The translations under genes were made by a program, and so were the position numbers. From assembly GCA_036351775.1 (NCBI GenBank), contig JAZBPX010000064.1, positions 248,001-312,000 on the forward strand: a stretch of DNA of 64,000 nt, read 5' to 3'. Source of the DNA: Pacificimonas sp036351775. GTDB taxonomy: Bacteria; Pseudomonadota; Alphaproteobacteria; Sphingomonadales; Sphingomonadaceae. Below, one piece after another: positions 17,226 through 24,983 of the stretch (position 1 is its first letter; each line of letters opens with the position of its first letter). The notes under the pieces were generated by a model. It did no database searches. It was not told the origin of the DNA and saw nothing but the letters and a program-made list of their open reading frames with translations.

Positions 17226-18157
17226 GGTTCCAGCACGACCCGCCCGACCACCTGCCGCTCCTCCATCAGGCGAAAGGCTTCGCGCCATTCGGACAGCGGC
17301 AGCACACGGTCGACATGGGGCTGAACCTTTTCGGCCAGCGCGATTTCGCCGAGTTCGATCCTGTCTTCGCGGCCATGCTGCGGAAAGCGGCGGCTATATT
17401 CGCCGGCGCGGACGCCGATGATCTGCAGCCCTTTGATCAGCGGGTAGTTGATCTTCATGTCGGGGATCGTGCCGGACGCGAAGCCGACAATCAGCACGCG
17501 GCCGAAATAACGGGTGCAGCGCAGGCTCTCGCCAAACACATCGCCGCCGACCGGATCGTAGACGACATGCACGCCGCCGCCGGTGATGTCCTTGACCTGC
17601 TCGCGAAAGCCCTTGCCGATGTTGAGGACGGCATCGGGGGCGTAGAAGTCCTGGATCCGGGCCAGCTTCTCGTCGGAGCTGGATGTCGCGATAACCCGCG
17701 CGCCCATCTGCTTGCCGAGGTCGACGGCGGCGGCGCCGACACCGGCGGTTGCGCCGTGGACCAGCAGCCACTCGCCGGGTTTCAGATGGGCGTGACGTTT
17801 CAGGGCGACCAGCGCGGTCAGGTAGGGCTGGCCGAAGGCGGCGGCCTGGGCGAACGACCAGCCCTCGGGCTTCGGCGAGATTGCGCTTTCCGGAACCGCG
17901 ATCTCCTCGGCGAAAGCGCCGCGCGCCATGCCCCACACTGGTTCGCCGGTGTCCATTCGTTCGCCGGCGAAATCGCTGCCGAGGATGAAGGGCAGGTCCG
18001 GTTTGTGCTGATGACCGCCCCGGGTTTGCAGCATGTCGACGAAGTTCACCGCTGCTGCCTTCACGCGAATTTTCACTTCACCTTGCGGGCGCTCGGAATC
18101 GGTCAGGGCAACGCCGGAATAGTCTGAGGAGAGGTCGGAGAGGAGGATAGATTTCAT
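17222..18157 (-). CDS. NADPH:quinone oxidoreductase (MDR, zinc-free) family protein
   Basis: 311 aa from the ATG at 18157, which has AAGGGAGCGG upstream. N-terminal GroES-like domain with AAAVNFVDMLQTRG and PFILGSDFAGE; Rossmann motif LLVHGATAGVGAAAVDLGKQMGARVIAT binds NADPH. The zinc-ligand Cys cluster of alcohol dehydrogenases is absent. It reduces quinones or enones, one or two electrons at a time. The stop overlaps the convergent uracil-glycosylase stop by 4 bp. Upstream is the short divergent region holding the Pho-box-like repeats. Confidence 0.93.
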   Translation of the reverse strand: MKSILLSDLSSDYSGVALTDSERPQGEVKIRVKAAAVNFVDMLQTRGGHQHKPDLPFILGSDFAGERMDTGEPVWGMARGAFAEEIAVPESAISPKPEGWSFAQAAAFGQPYLTALVALKRHAHLKPGEWLLVHGATAGVGAAAVDLGKQMGARVIATSSSDEKLARIQDFYAPDAVLNIGKGFREQVKDITGGGVHVVYDPVGGDVFGESLRCTRYFGRVLIVGFASGTIPDMKINYPLIKGLQIIGVRAGEYSRRFPQHGREDRIELGEIALAEKVQPHVDRVLPLSEWREAFRLMEERQVVGRVVLEP

Positions 18158-18205
18158 GGTCCGCTCCCTTGCGCGGGGTGTAGGAAATCGCACCTCTCAA
18201 AAGTT

Positions 18206-18256
18206 CTGTTACAGTTTTGTTGCAATCCAGAATTCTTTCTGTCATAAAAGAGTCAC
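18206..18256 (+). promoter_or_regulatory. Candidate Pho-box repeats with possible sigma70 promoter
   Basis: Heptamers resembling the PhoB half-site CTGTCAT occur at an 11-bp pitch: CTGTTAC (18206), TTGTTGC (18217), a poor one at 18228, CTGTCAT (18239) and GAGTCAC (18250). A sigma70-like pair TTGCAA (18220-18225) and CATAAA (18243-18248) with a 17-bp spacer overlaps them. The small secreted protein starts at 18273. The assignment is by eye. Confidence 0.4.
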
Positions 18257-18272
18257 AGAAGGAGAACAGGTC

Positions 18273-18629
18273 ATGAAAACGAACCTGATTATGGGGATTA
18301 TCGCCCTCTTGCTCGGCACCGCCGCACAGGCCGGCGAAGTCGGCTATGAGGAAGGATCGCTTGGCTTCGAGCAGATGGTCGCAGGCGACTGGCTGGCCGC
18401 CGAGCAGAAGCTGAATGCGAGCGCGGACGAGCTTGGTGCCGATCCCGCGCGGCTGCTTCAACTTGCCGAGGTGTACCGGGTTACCGGCCGCGAAGGCGAT
18501 GCCGACGCGCTCTACCGACAGGTGTTGTCGAGCGAGGACATGACGCTGGTGCTGGCCGATGGCCGCATCGTCAGCGCGCACAATATCGCGAGCATGCGCC
18601 TTTCGACGGAAATGCAGGCCGCGCGCTAA
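18273..18629 (+). CDS. Small secreted TPR-like protein
   Basis: 118 aa from the ATG at 18273, which has AGAAGGAGAAC upstream. The signal peptide is MKTNLIMGIIALLLGTAAQA, so the protein is periplasmic or extracellular. The mature part (GSLGFEQMVAGDWLAAEQKLNA, then RLLQLAEVYRVTGREGDADALYRQV) reads as about one and a half tetratricopeptide helical hairpins, suggesting a protein-binding role. It sits alone between divergent and convergent neighbours, and its upstream region carries phased Pho-box-like heptamers, so phosphate-dependent expression is possible. Confidence 0.85.
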   Translation: MKTNLIMGIIALLLGTAAQAGEVGYEEGSLGFEQMVAGDWLAAEQKLNASADELGADPARLLQLAEVYRVTGREGDADALYRQVLSSEDMTLVLADGRIVSAHNIASMRLSTEMQAAR

Positions 18630-18653
18630 TACCGTTTCGGGGCGTAGCTTTCT

Positions 18654-19385
18654 CTAGAGCGTCAGACGGTAACGGCCCGGTCCTGTCTCGGTGAACCCGT
18701 TCGCCAGCAGGGCCGGGCCGTTCGCCTGTTCGACGCCCGTTATGTCGAGCCAAGCGGTCACAGTGCCCGCCGCCGACAGTTCCACCATCAGCGCGGCGCT
18801 GCCCGTCCCCAGCGAGCCGGTAAGCGGCAATTGCGCCTGGTCCCCCTGACAGGCCAGCGCGCCCTGAAGTGTTGCGGCTGGCAGGCCGAAGGCGCCTGCC
18901 GCTGCGGTGAGTGCGTCCGTGTTCGCGGTGCCGCCCGCCTCCACACACTGGCCGTCCTCAAAGCGAACCGAAACGTCCTGAAGCGTAAGTCGGCCCGCGC
19001 CGGGAAAGCCGAGATCGGCGACCGCGATCGACCCTGTGAGGTCATTCAGGGCATAGCCGCTGCGATAGCCAGTCAGGGCACCGCTGAGGCCGCCCGGTCC
19101 TGGATCGTCATCGTCACCGCTGCGGAACCGAAGCTGCGCCTGCCCGATCAGCAGCCGCCATGTCGAAAGCCGCGCCGCCGGATCGCCGAGCGGCAGGTTG
19201 CCGAGCCACGCCTCCCGCATTTGCGCGCTCCAGACCGAACCATCGACTTGGCGCGCGCTGAACCCGCGTTCCTGAAAGCCGAGCGCGGACAGGGCCGTCT
19301 GCATCGGCAGGAGCGCCGCGATGGCAAAGACCGAGAGCAGCGTGATCAGCGCCGCGCGCCGAATGTCGAGGCGGAACCGCTTCAT
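18654..19385 (-). CDS. gspN: Type II secretion system protein GspN
   Basis: 243 aa. One N-terminal membrane segment (ALITLLSVFAIAALLPMQTAL) is followed by a periplasmic beta-rich domain (GFSARQVDGSVWSAQM, LPLGDPAARLSTWRLLIG), the pattern of GspN. It ends the T2SS operon. Its ATG overlaps the gspM stop (ATGA at 19382-19385), which fixes the start. GspN is an accessory inner-membrane subunit missing from many T2SS. The frame is open far upstream in antisense-like sequence, which is not coding. Confidence 0.88.
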   Translation of the reverse strand: MKRFRLDIRRAALITLLSVFAIAALLPMQTALSALGFQERGFSARQVDGSVWSAQMREAWLGNLPLGDPAARLSTWRLLIGQAQLRFRSGDDDDPGPGGLSGALTGYRSGYALNDLTGSIAVADLGFPGAGRLTLQDVSVRFEDGQCVEAGGTANTDALTAAAGAFGLPAATLQGALACQGDQAQLPLTGSLGTGSAALMVELSAAGTVTAWLDITGVEQANGPALLANGFTETGPGRYRLTL

Positions 19386-19828
19386 TCCGCGCGTGCCACA
19401 ACAAGGGTCGCCGACAGGGTATCGTCGGCATTGGCGCGAATTTCGGCGCTGCGGACGACAACGCCGCTTCGTTCGAGCGCGGACAGCGCTGAGAACAGGA
19501 TGTCGGCGCGCGCCGCCGGGATGCGCGCGGTCGTGCCATCCGGCCCCGACTGAAGCTCGGCGGCAAGGCCGAAGCGTTCGAGCGTCGCGCCGACATCGTC
19601 CGCGCCGTTCAGGCCGCCGGCACCGAGCCGCCCGAGAAGGACATCTGCCTCCGCATAGTCGGTCAGGCGCTCCTGATAGTCGGTGCGCGCCGCCGACCGC
19701 CAGTCGAGGACCGGGTCCACGAGCAGCAGCCAGAGAAGCGCCAACAGGCTGAGCGCGGCGAGGAGCGCAAGGAGGCTGCGCTCTCGCAGGCTGTACCCCT
19801 GCCAGCGCACCTTCAGTCCGGCGATCAT
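19382..19828 (-). CDS. gspM: Type II secretion system protein GspM
   Basis: 148 aa. A short cytoplasmic N-terminus, a single membrane helix (SLLALLAALSLLALLWLLLV) and a periplasmic ferredoxin-like domain (DILFSALSALERSGVVVRSAEI) match GspM, which pairs with GspL in the inner-membrane platform. The ATG at 19828 overlaps the gspL stop by 4 bp. It keeps the normal short length. Confidence 0.88.
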   Translation of the reverse strand: MIAGLKVRWQGYSLRERSLLALLAALSLLALLWLLLVDPVLDWRSAARTDYQERLTDYAEADVLLGRLGAGGLNGADDVGATLERFGLAAELQSGPDGTTARIPAARADILFSALSALERSGVVVRSAEIRANADDTLSATLVVARAE

Positions 19829-20922
19829 GGCGTGATCTCCACGGCGGCGCGGTTGCCCGTCCCCTCGCCGCCCGACACGGGACCGGCGACAAAGCGAAGG
19901 CCCGCGGCCTCTACCCCGGCGCGCAGGGCCTCCGGATCCGCGCCCGGCGCGACAGCCAGCTCGGCCATTAGCCGCCCGCCCTGCCAGTCCAGGCTGACGA
20001 TGGTGAGACCCGCACTGCCGCGGATGCCGGCGGTCAGCGCCTCGAAAGCAAGCATGAACGCCCCGCCCGCGCCGCGCTCCGCTGCCGCCAGCCGAAGCGC
20101 CGGAAGCGCGGCACCGGGCGTCTGCGCGTTCACGCCCGCGGCCGCCACGGTCTCGGCGATCACCGCCTCGAGCGCGTGCGCCGACCGGTCGTGCCGCCAC
20201 GCATCGAAAAGCGCGGACAGCCACAGGGCAACCAGAGCGAGACCGACCAGCAGCGCAGTCCGCCGCGTGGTTCCCTGTCCGGCCGCAGGCTGTGCGGCGG
20301 CAAAATCCCCCTGCAGAAGGTTGAGCGCTGGCGTTTCGCTTTCGGCCAGTTGCATCTGGCGAATATCGGCTGCGCTGAGGTGCCGGACTGCAGCGCCGCC
20401 GATCACCGCCTTCGCCAGGGCCGGATCGGCGGCAAAGGCTTCATCCGGCCCGCGGGCAAGGATGTCGCCAAAGGTGCCCGGACCGCTGACGAAGCCATCG
20501 ATCGGCGCGGTCAGCAGCACCGGCTCCGGCACCATCACAGTCGGCGTTATGCGAAGCCGCGCGCAGGCCCCCAGCCAGTCGGTCATGACGTCCCGGTCGA
20601 CCAGAGCGACGAGGCGGTTTCCGCCCTCCTCAGCGGTTTCGCTCACCGCGACATGAGCCGCGCCGCTGCCCGCCGCGAGGGTATCCGCAAGCGCGAGGCG
20701 GGCCGCCGTCCGCGCCTGCGCCGCCGTACCGTCCAGCGCCTGCCCGTGCACCGGCGCCGACTGGCCCGGGACCGCGACAACGACAAAGTCTTCCGGATCG
20801 TGCGGCGGATCGCCGTCACTGTGCCACGCACCCTCCGCCGCCAGCAGGCCGTCTGCGCCGATCCGCGTGAACCGCACCTCGTCAGCCCCGTCACCCAGCC
20901 AGTAGAGGGTGCGGCCGGTCAT
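19825..20922 (-). CDS. gspL: Type II secretion system protein GspL
   Basis: 365 aa. The cytoplasmic actin-like domain that binds the GspE ATPase spans about residues 1-225 and begins with TLYWLGDGADEVRFTRIG. A membrane helix (TALLVGLALVALWLSALF) follows at about 233-250, then a periplasmic ferredoxin-like domain (LTIVSLDWQGGRLMAELAV). GspL links the motor to the inner-membrane platform. It is coupled at both ends by 4-bp overlaps with gspK and gspM. Confidence 0.9.
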   Translation of the reverse strand: MTGRTLYWLGDGADEVRFTRIGADGLLAAEGAWHSDGDPPHDPEDFVVVAVPGQSAPVHGQALDGTAAQARTAARLALADTLAAGSGAAHVAVSETAEEGGNRLVALVDRDVMTDWLGACARLRITPTVMVPEPVLLTAPIDGFVSGPGTFGDILARGPDEAFAADPALAKAVIGGAAVRHLSAADIRQMQLAESETPALNLLQGDFAAAQPAAGQGTTRRTALLVGLALVALWLSALFDAWRHDRSAHALEAVIAETVAAAGVNAQTPGAALPALRLAAAERGAGGAFMLAFEALTAGIRGSAGLTIVSLDWQGGRLMAELAVAPGADPEALRAGVEAAGLRFVAGPVSGGEGTGNRAAVEITP

Positions 20923-21920
20923 GCGCCGCCCCAGCGCCGCTGAAGCAGCTGCGGCCCGCGCTCGCCCAGCCGGATCAGCACGCTTTCCTGCGCCAGGAAA
21001 CCGCCCTCATCGACGTCGATGTCGGCGCGGAACAAGTCGCTGTCCATCGCGATCTGATACTGCGCGCGGGCACCCGGCTGCGCGCCGATGGCGAGCGCGG
21101 CGCTCCAGAAGTCGGCGCGGCTGTCCCAGCCCGCAGGCGGCCGGCGCGCGATCAGGCCGCGGGCGGCCGTTACGCTGAAATTGCGCGGGACCAGCATGCC
21201 GAGAAGCGGCGCGTCCTCGTCCGTCAGCGTGTTCACATTGATGGCCTGCATGTCGGTGGTGGGCAGCGCGCAGAGGAAGGGTTCGATGAGCGCATAGTCT
21301 TCCGCCGACCAGTTGGCGACCGCCGTCAGCTCCGCCGGGGACGCGACGAGGCCGTTTGGCGTTCGGAAACCCGCATAGGCGCCGTCCTCCGCGCCGCCGC
21401 CCTGCGGGAAGGTGTCGCTGTCGATCCAGTCGACGAGCGCCATCGCCATTGCGTTCGCGCGGGTAAGCGCGATGCCGACGCCCTGCGCCAGGCCGGTGAA
21501 CTGCTGCACCGCCTGCGGCCGAATGCGGAGCGCGCCGCCGGGGGTGCCTGCGACGACCGCGTTGACGTTGAAGCAGTGGGAGGCGTCGCTGATCCGGACG
21601 CTGATGAAGCCGCCGGCGGTGGGGACGGTCAGCGGTTCGTCGGCCCAGCCGCCCGCGAGCGTCAGGACGCCGTCCGCCTGGCTGGTCAGGCTTTCGATGC
21701 GCTCTGCCGCGACCAGCGCCGCGCCGCGCGCATAGTGATGCGCCTGCGCCGCCGCGCGGCCATTTCCAGCGAGGGCAAGCGAGCGGTTCATCGTCTCCAG
21801 CGTCACGGCGGTCAGCGCGCCCATCACGCCGACGAGCATCAGGACGGTAAGGAGCGCCATGCCGCGTTCGCTGCGGGGGATGGTGCGGTTGGGGGCGGGA
21901 ATGGGTAGGCGCACGGTCAC
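20919..21920 (-). CDS. gspK: Type II secretion minor pseudopilin GspK
   Basis: 333 aa from the GTG at 21920, which overlaps the gspJ stop (GTGA); this start is preferred over open sequence up to 22037 inside gspJ. The prepilin peptide ends RSERG, followed by MALLTVLMLVGVMGALTAVTLETM. The mature N-terminus lacks Glu at position 5, as is typical of GspK. The large alpha-domain (INVNTLTDEDAPLLGML) is of the GspK kind. GspK caps the pseudopilus tip with GspI and GspJ. Confidence 0.92.
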   Translation of the reverse strand: MTVRLPIPAPNRTIPRSERGMALLTVLMLVGVMGALTAVTLETMNRSLALAGNGRAAAQAHHYARGAALVAAERIESLTSQADGVLTLAGGWADEPLTVPTAGGFISVRISDASHCFNVNAVVAGTPGGALRIRPQAVQQFTGLAQGVGIALTRANAMAMALVDWIDSDTFPQGGGAEDGAYAGFRTPNGLVASPAELTAVANWSAEDYALIEPFLCALPTTDMQAINVNTLTDEDAPLLGMLVPRNFSVTAARGLIARRPPAGWDSRADFWSAALAIGAQPGARAQYQIAMDSDLFRADIDVDEGGFLAQESVLIRLGERGPQLLQRRWGGA

Positions 21921-22513
21921 TGGCCCGCACCGATCAGGAACAGCTGCTCGGTGCGGCCGAGGTTCGGGATATTGAGCGTCAGCCGGAGGGCTTCGGGAAG
22001 CGGCGCGTCGGGAGTGATCAGCACCGTTTCGGACCATGCGCCGTCATAGGCGAAGGCGATCTCGGCCCCGGACGTGCCGGGCAGCATGAGGGCGGCGACC
22101 TGCTCTTCGGCGCCGTCGATGTAGCGCGCGCTGCGGCGCTCGAGGCCGTCCGCGGTCTGGTGCCATTCGACCCAGCTGAGGCCGGGGCGCGCCTCCCCGT
22201 CGTCATTGGCGGGGCCGTGGCGGGCGAAGGCGAACAGCGCGCCGTTTGCGCCTAGTCCGGCTTCTGAACCTGCAGCGATGGCGGGGCGAAGCGTGCCGTC
22301 GCGGGCGCGGCTGGGGCGCGGGGCGATCTGGGCGAGGTCGGCGGCGAGCGCGGCGCGGGTACGCTGGAGCGCGCCGGTTTCGGCGGAGGCGGTCTCAATG
22401 CGCTGCGCCGCCTCCACGCTGTTGCCGAGAAGGAGCGCGCCCGCCGTCGCCAGCATGGCGAAGACGAACAGCGCGACCAGCGTCTCGATAAGGGTGAAGC
22501 CGCTCGCCTTCAT
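21917..22513 (-). CDS. gspJ: Type II secretion minor pseudopilin GspJ
   Basis: 198 aa. The type III prepilin signal is very short: MKASG then FTLIETLVALFVFAMLATAG, with Glu5 conserved. The C-terminal domain is beta-rich (LSWVEWHQTADGLERRSARYID). It belongs to the GspI-J-K tip complex. The ATG overlaps the gspI stop by 4 bp. Confidence 0.93.
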   Translation of the reverse strand: MKASGFTLIETLVALFVFAMLATAGALLLGNSVEAAQRIETASAETGALQRTRAALAADLAQIAPRPSRARDGTLRPAIAAGSEAGLGANGALFAFARHGPANDDGEARPGLSWVEWHQTADGLERRSARYIDGAEEQVAALMLPGTSGAEIAFAYDGAWSETVLITPDAPLPEALRLTLNIPNLGRTEQLFLIGAGQ

Positions 22514-22878
22514 GGGACGCGCCGGAAGCCTTCGAGATACGCGCGAGCGCCGTCGGCGGATACGGCCTCGACGCGGATCAAGAGGACGCCGCCCACGGCG
22601 GTGCGCTCCGCCGTGCGGGTGACGGTCCAGGCGCTGCCGAGGTTGGTGACGGTTTCGGTGGCGGTGCCGAGGGCGGGCGGCTGCGGCGCGATGGTGGCGG
22701 CGATTAGCGCGTTCTCGGCGACGATATCCGCGCGCACCACCCGGTCGACGGCGATGGCGGACTGGGCGTGCGCGGTGCCGAGGCGCAGGAGCGCGAGAAC
22801 GGCAAGGCTGAGGACCGCCATCGCGACCAGCACCTCGACGAGGGTGAAGCCAGTGTCGCCGCGCTCAGCCCTCGACAC
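22510..22878 (-). CDS. gspI: Type II secretion minor pseudopilin GspI
   Basis: 122 aa from the GTG at 22878, which has GGGAGG just upstream; an ATG at 22896 would add 6 residues and is possible. Prepilin motif GDTGFTLVEVLVAMAVLSLAVLALL is followed by the short GspI globular domain (VTNLGSAWTVTRTAE). The gene overlaps the end of gspH by 14 bp. It starts tip assembly with GspJ and GspK. Confidence 0.9.
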   Translation of the reverse strand: MSRAERGDTGFTLVEVLVAMAVLSLAVLALLRLGTAHAQSAIAVDRVVRADIVAENALIAATIAPQPPALGTATETVTNLGSAWTVTRTAERTAVGGVLLIRVEAVSADGARAYLEGFRRVP

Positions 22879-23314
22879 GGACACCTCCCGCGGCATCGAC
22901 GGAGAGGGTCGCAGTGTCATTGGCGGCGCGGAGGCGGAGCATCGTGGGCTGGGCAAGGCCGACGGCGTCGAAACGGATGCGGAGGGGGAGGTCCGCGCCG
23001 GCGGGGCGGGCTTCGTCCCAGCCCCGGGATTTGAGGGCGCGGGTGGCGAGCGGCTGCCAGTCGCCGCGCAGGCGCTCCTCGAAGCGGTAGCCGGACTGGT
23101 CGACCACGGCCGCCGTTTCCCGCTGCGAGAACAGGGCGTGGTCGCGGGCGGCGAGGAGACGCGCGCCGAGGCGTTCGGCTTCGGTGCGGGCTTCGTTGCC
23201 GCCGCTGCCAAAACCGATGGCGGCAACGGCGGCGGCGAGGCCGATGATGACGAGCACGACCATGATCTCGACGAGCGTGAAGCCGCCCTCGCCATTTGAT
23301 CGTGCCCGCCTCAT
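22865..23314 (-). CDS. gspH: Type II secretion minor pseudopilin GspH
   Basis: 149 aa. Prepilin signal GEGGFTLVEIMVVLVIIGLAAAV with Glu5. The beta-domain begins at about residue 35, and the tail reads AANDTATLSVDAAGGVRVEG. GspH joins the major pseudopilus to the tip complex. Five bases separate it from gspG. Confidence 0.93.
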   Translation of the reverse strand: MRRARSNGEGGFTLVEIMVVLVIIGLAAAVAAIGFGSGGNEARTEAERLGARLLAARDHALFSQRETAAVVDQSGYRFEERLRGDWQPLATRALKSRGWDEARPAGADLPLRIRFDAVGLAQPTMLRLRAANDTATLSVDAAGGVRVEG

Positions 23315-23319
23315 CTCGG

Positions 23320-23733
23320 TTAGCCGTTCCAGTTGCCGATGTCGGCGGCGTCGCCTTCACCGCCCGGCTGGCCGTCCGCACCGAGGGAAAAGACGTCGTA
23401 TTCGCCGCCGCGCGTGCCGGGGAAGGTGTACTGGTAGGGCGCGCCCCACGGGTCGTCCGGCAGGCGGCGGAGCGAGCCGTCGGCCTGCAGCACGGCCAGT
23501 CCCTCCGCACTGGAGGGGTAGCGGCGGTTGTTGATGCGGTAGAGCTGCAGCGCCTGGTCGATGACGGCGATATCGGCCTCCGCCTTCTGCCGCTCCGCCG
23601 CGCCCTGTGCGGGGAGGACGTTGATGACGACGAAGGTGGTGAGGAGGCCGATGATGGCGACGACGACCATGATTTCGACGAGGGTGAAGCCCTCCTCCCG
23701 CTTTTTCCGCGATTTCATGGCTTTGTGCGACAT
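23320..23733 (-). CDS. gspG: Type II secretion major pseudopilin GspG
   Basis: 137 aa. Prepilin signal KREEGFTLVEIMVVVAIIGLLTTFVV, then the diagnostic GspG region: INNRRYPSSAEGLAVL, DPWGAPYQYTFPG and a C-terminal YDVFSLGADGQPGGEGDAADI that contains the calcium-binding loop. It forms the body of the pseudopilus piston. The processing peptidase gene (gspO) is not in this window. Confidence 0.97.
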   Translation of the reverse strand: MSHKAMKSRKKREEGFTLVEIMVVVAIIGLLTTFVVINVLPAQGAAERQKAEADIAVIDQALQLYRINNRRYPSSAEGLAVLQADGSLRRLPDDPWGAPYQYTFPGTRGGEYDVFSLGADGQPGGEGDAADIGNWNG

Positions 23734-23744
23734 CGAAGGTCTCT

Positions 23745-24983
23745 CTAGCTGATGGCGAGGGTGTTGAGCTGCATGATGGGCAGCAGGATGGAGAGGACGA
23801 TGAGGGCGACGAGGCCGCCCATCAGGACGATGATCGCGGGTTCGAGGAGGCTGAGCGCGCCGGAGGTGAAGGCGTCGAACTCGCGCTCCATATAGTCGGC
23901 GGCGCGGCCGAGCATCACTTCAAGCTGGCCCGACTGTTCGCCCGATGCCGTCATGTGCACGAGGAGCGGCGGGAAGACCCCGGCGCGGCGCATCGCGCCC
24001 GACAGGCTGCCACCCTCATTGACGCTCTCGACGATGCCGAGCGTCGCCTGGCGCAGCCTGCGGTTGCGGACGGTGCGCGCGGTCACGCTGAGGCCGTCGA
24101 GAAGCGGCATGCCGTTCGCTACCACGGTCGAGAGCGTGCGGGCCAACCGCGCCGCGTTCAGGTCGCGGATCAGACGGCCGAAAAAGGGCAGGCCGAGCAT
24201 CCAGCTGTCGAAGCGCAGGCGGAAATCCTCGTTCCGAAGCATCCGCGCGAAGACCAGCCCGGCAACGGCGAGCCCGACCAGTACCAGAAGACCCCAGTCG
24301 GTCATGAAGCTGCTGACGCCGATAACGATGTTGGTGAGGAGCGGCAGCGTCTGGCCCATGGTGTCGAACTGCTCGACGACCTTTGGCACCACGAACGTCA
24401 TCAGGCCGATGATGATGAGGAGCGCAACGAGCGCCAGCATCGCGGGATAGACGAGCGCGGTGGTGATCTTGCCGCGCACCTCCGCCTGCCGCTCCATCAG
24501 ATCGGCGAGACGGTTGAGAATCGGCGTCATCGCGCCGGACCCCTCGCCTGCCCCGACCATGGCGCGGTAAAGCGGCGGAAAGCTCTTCGGTTCGCGCGAC
24601 AGAGCGGCGGCAAGGCGCTGCCCCTCGACAACGCCGCCATGCACATTGCCGATGATCTGCGCCACGTGGGGCTTTTCGGCCTGCGCGGCGATGGCGCGCA
24701 GCGATTCCTCCAGCGGCGAGACCGATACCAAAGTCGCGAGCTGGCGGGTGAAGAGGGTGAGATCCTTGCTGCCGAGGCGCTTGGCGAACAGCGCCGGGCG
24801 GTCGCCGCCCGTTTTCTCCGCCGAGGACGGTGCGGTCGATCCGCCCGCCGCCGCGCTGACCTTGACCGGCAGCAGCTTTTTCTGGCGCAGCACTTCGCGC
24901 GCACGCAGTTCGGTGGCTGCGCTCAGCCGCCCGCGCTTCTCCGCGCCGCGTTCGTCGACGGCGAGATACTCAAAGCTCGGCAT
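23745..24983 (-). CDS. gspF: Type II secretion inner-membrane platform protein GspF
   Basis: 412 aa from the ATG at 24983 (MPSFEYLAVDERG, the usual GspF start); open sequence up to 25103 overlaps gspE and is rejected. Two homologous cytoplasmic T2SSF domains (LFTRQLATLVSVSPLEESL; RLARTLSTVVANGMPLLDGL) alternate with three membrane helices. GspF transmits GspE movement to pseudopilus assembly. The start overlaps the gspE end by 14 bp. Confidence 0.95.
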   Translation of the reverse strand: MPSFEYLAVDERGAEKRGRLSAATELRAREVLRQKKLLPVKVSAAAGGSTAPSSAEKTGGDRPALFAKRLGSKDLTLFTRQLATLVSVSPLEESLRAIAAQAEKPHVAQIIGNVHGGVVEGQRLAAALSREPKSFPPLYRAMVGAGEGSGAMTPILNRLADLMERQAEVRGKITTALVYPAMLALVALLIIIGLMTFVVPKVVEQFDTMGQTLPLLTNIVIGVSSFMTDWGLLVLVGLAVAGLVFARMLRNEDFRLRFDSWMLGLPFFGRLIRDLNAARLARTLSTVVANGMPLLDGLSVTARTVRNRRLRQATLGIVESVNEGGSLSGAMRRAGVFPPLLVHMTASGEQSGQLEVMLGRAADYMEREFDAFTSGALSLLEPAIIVLMGGLVALIVLSILLPIMQLNTLAIS

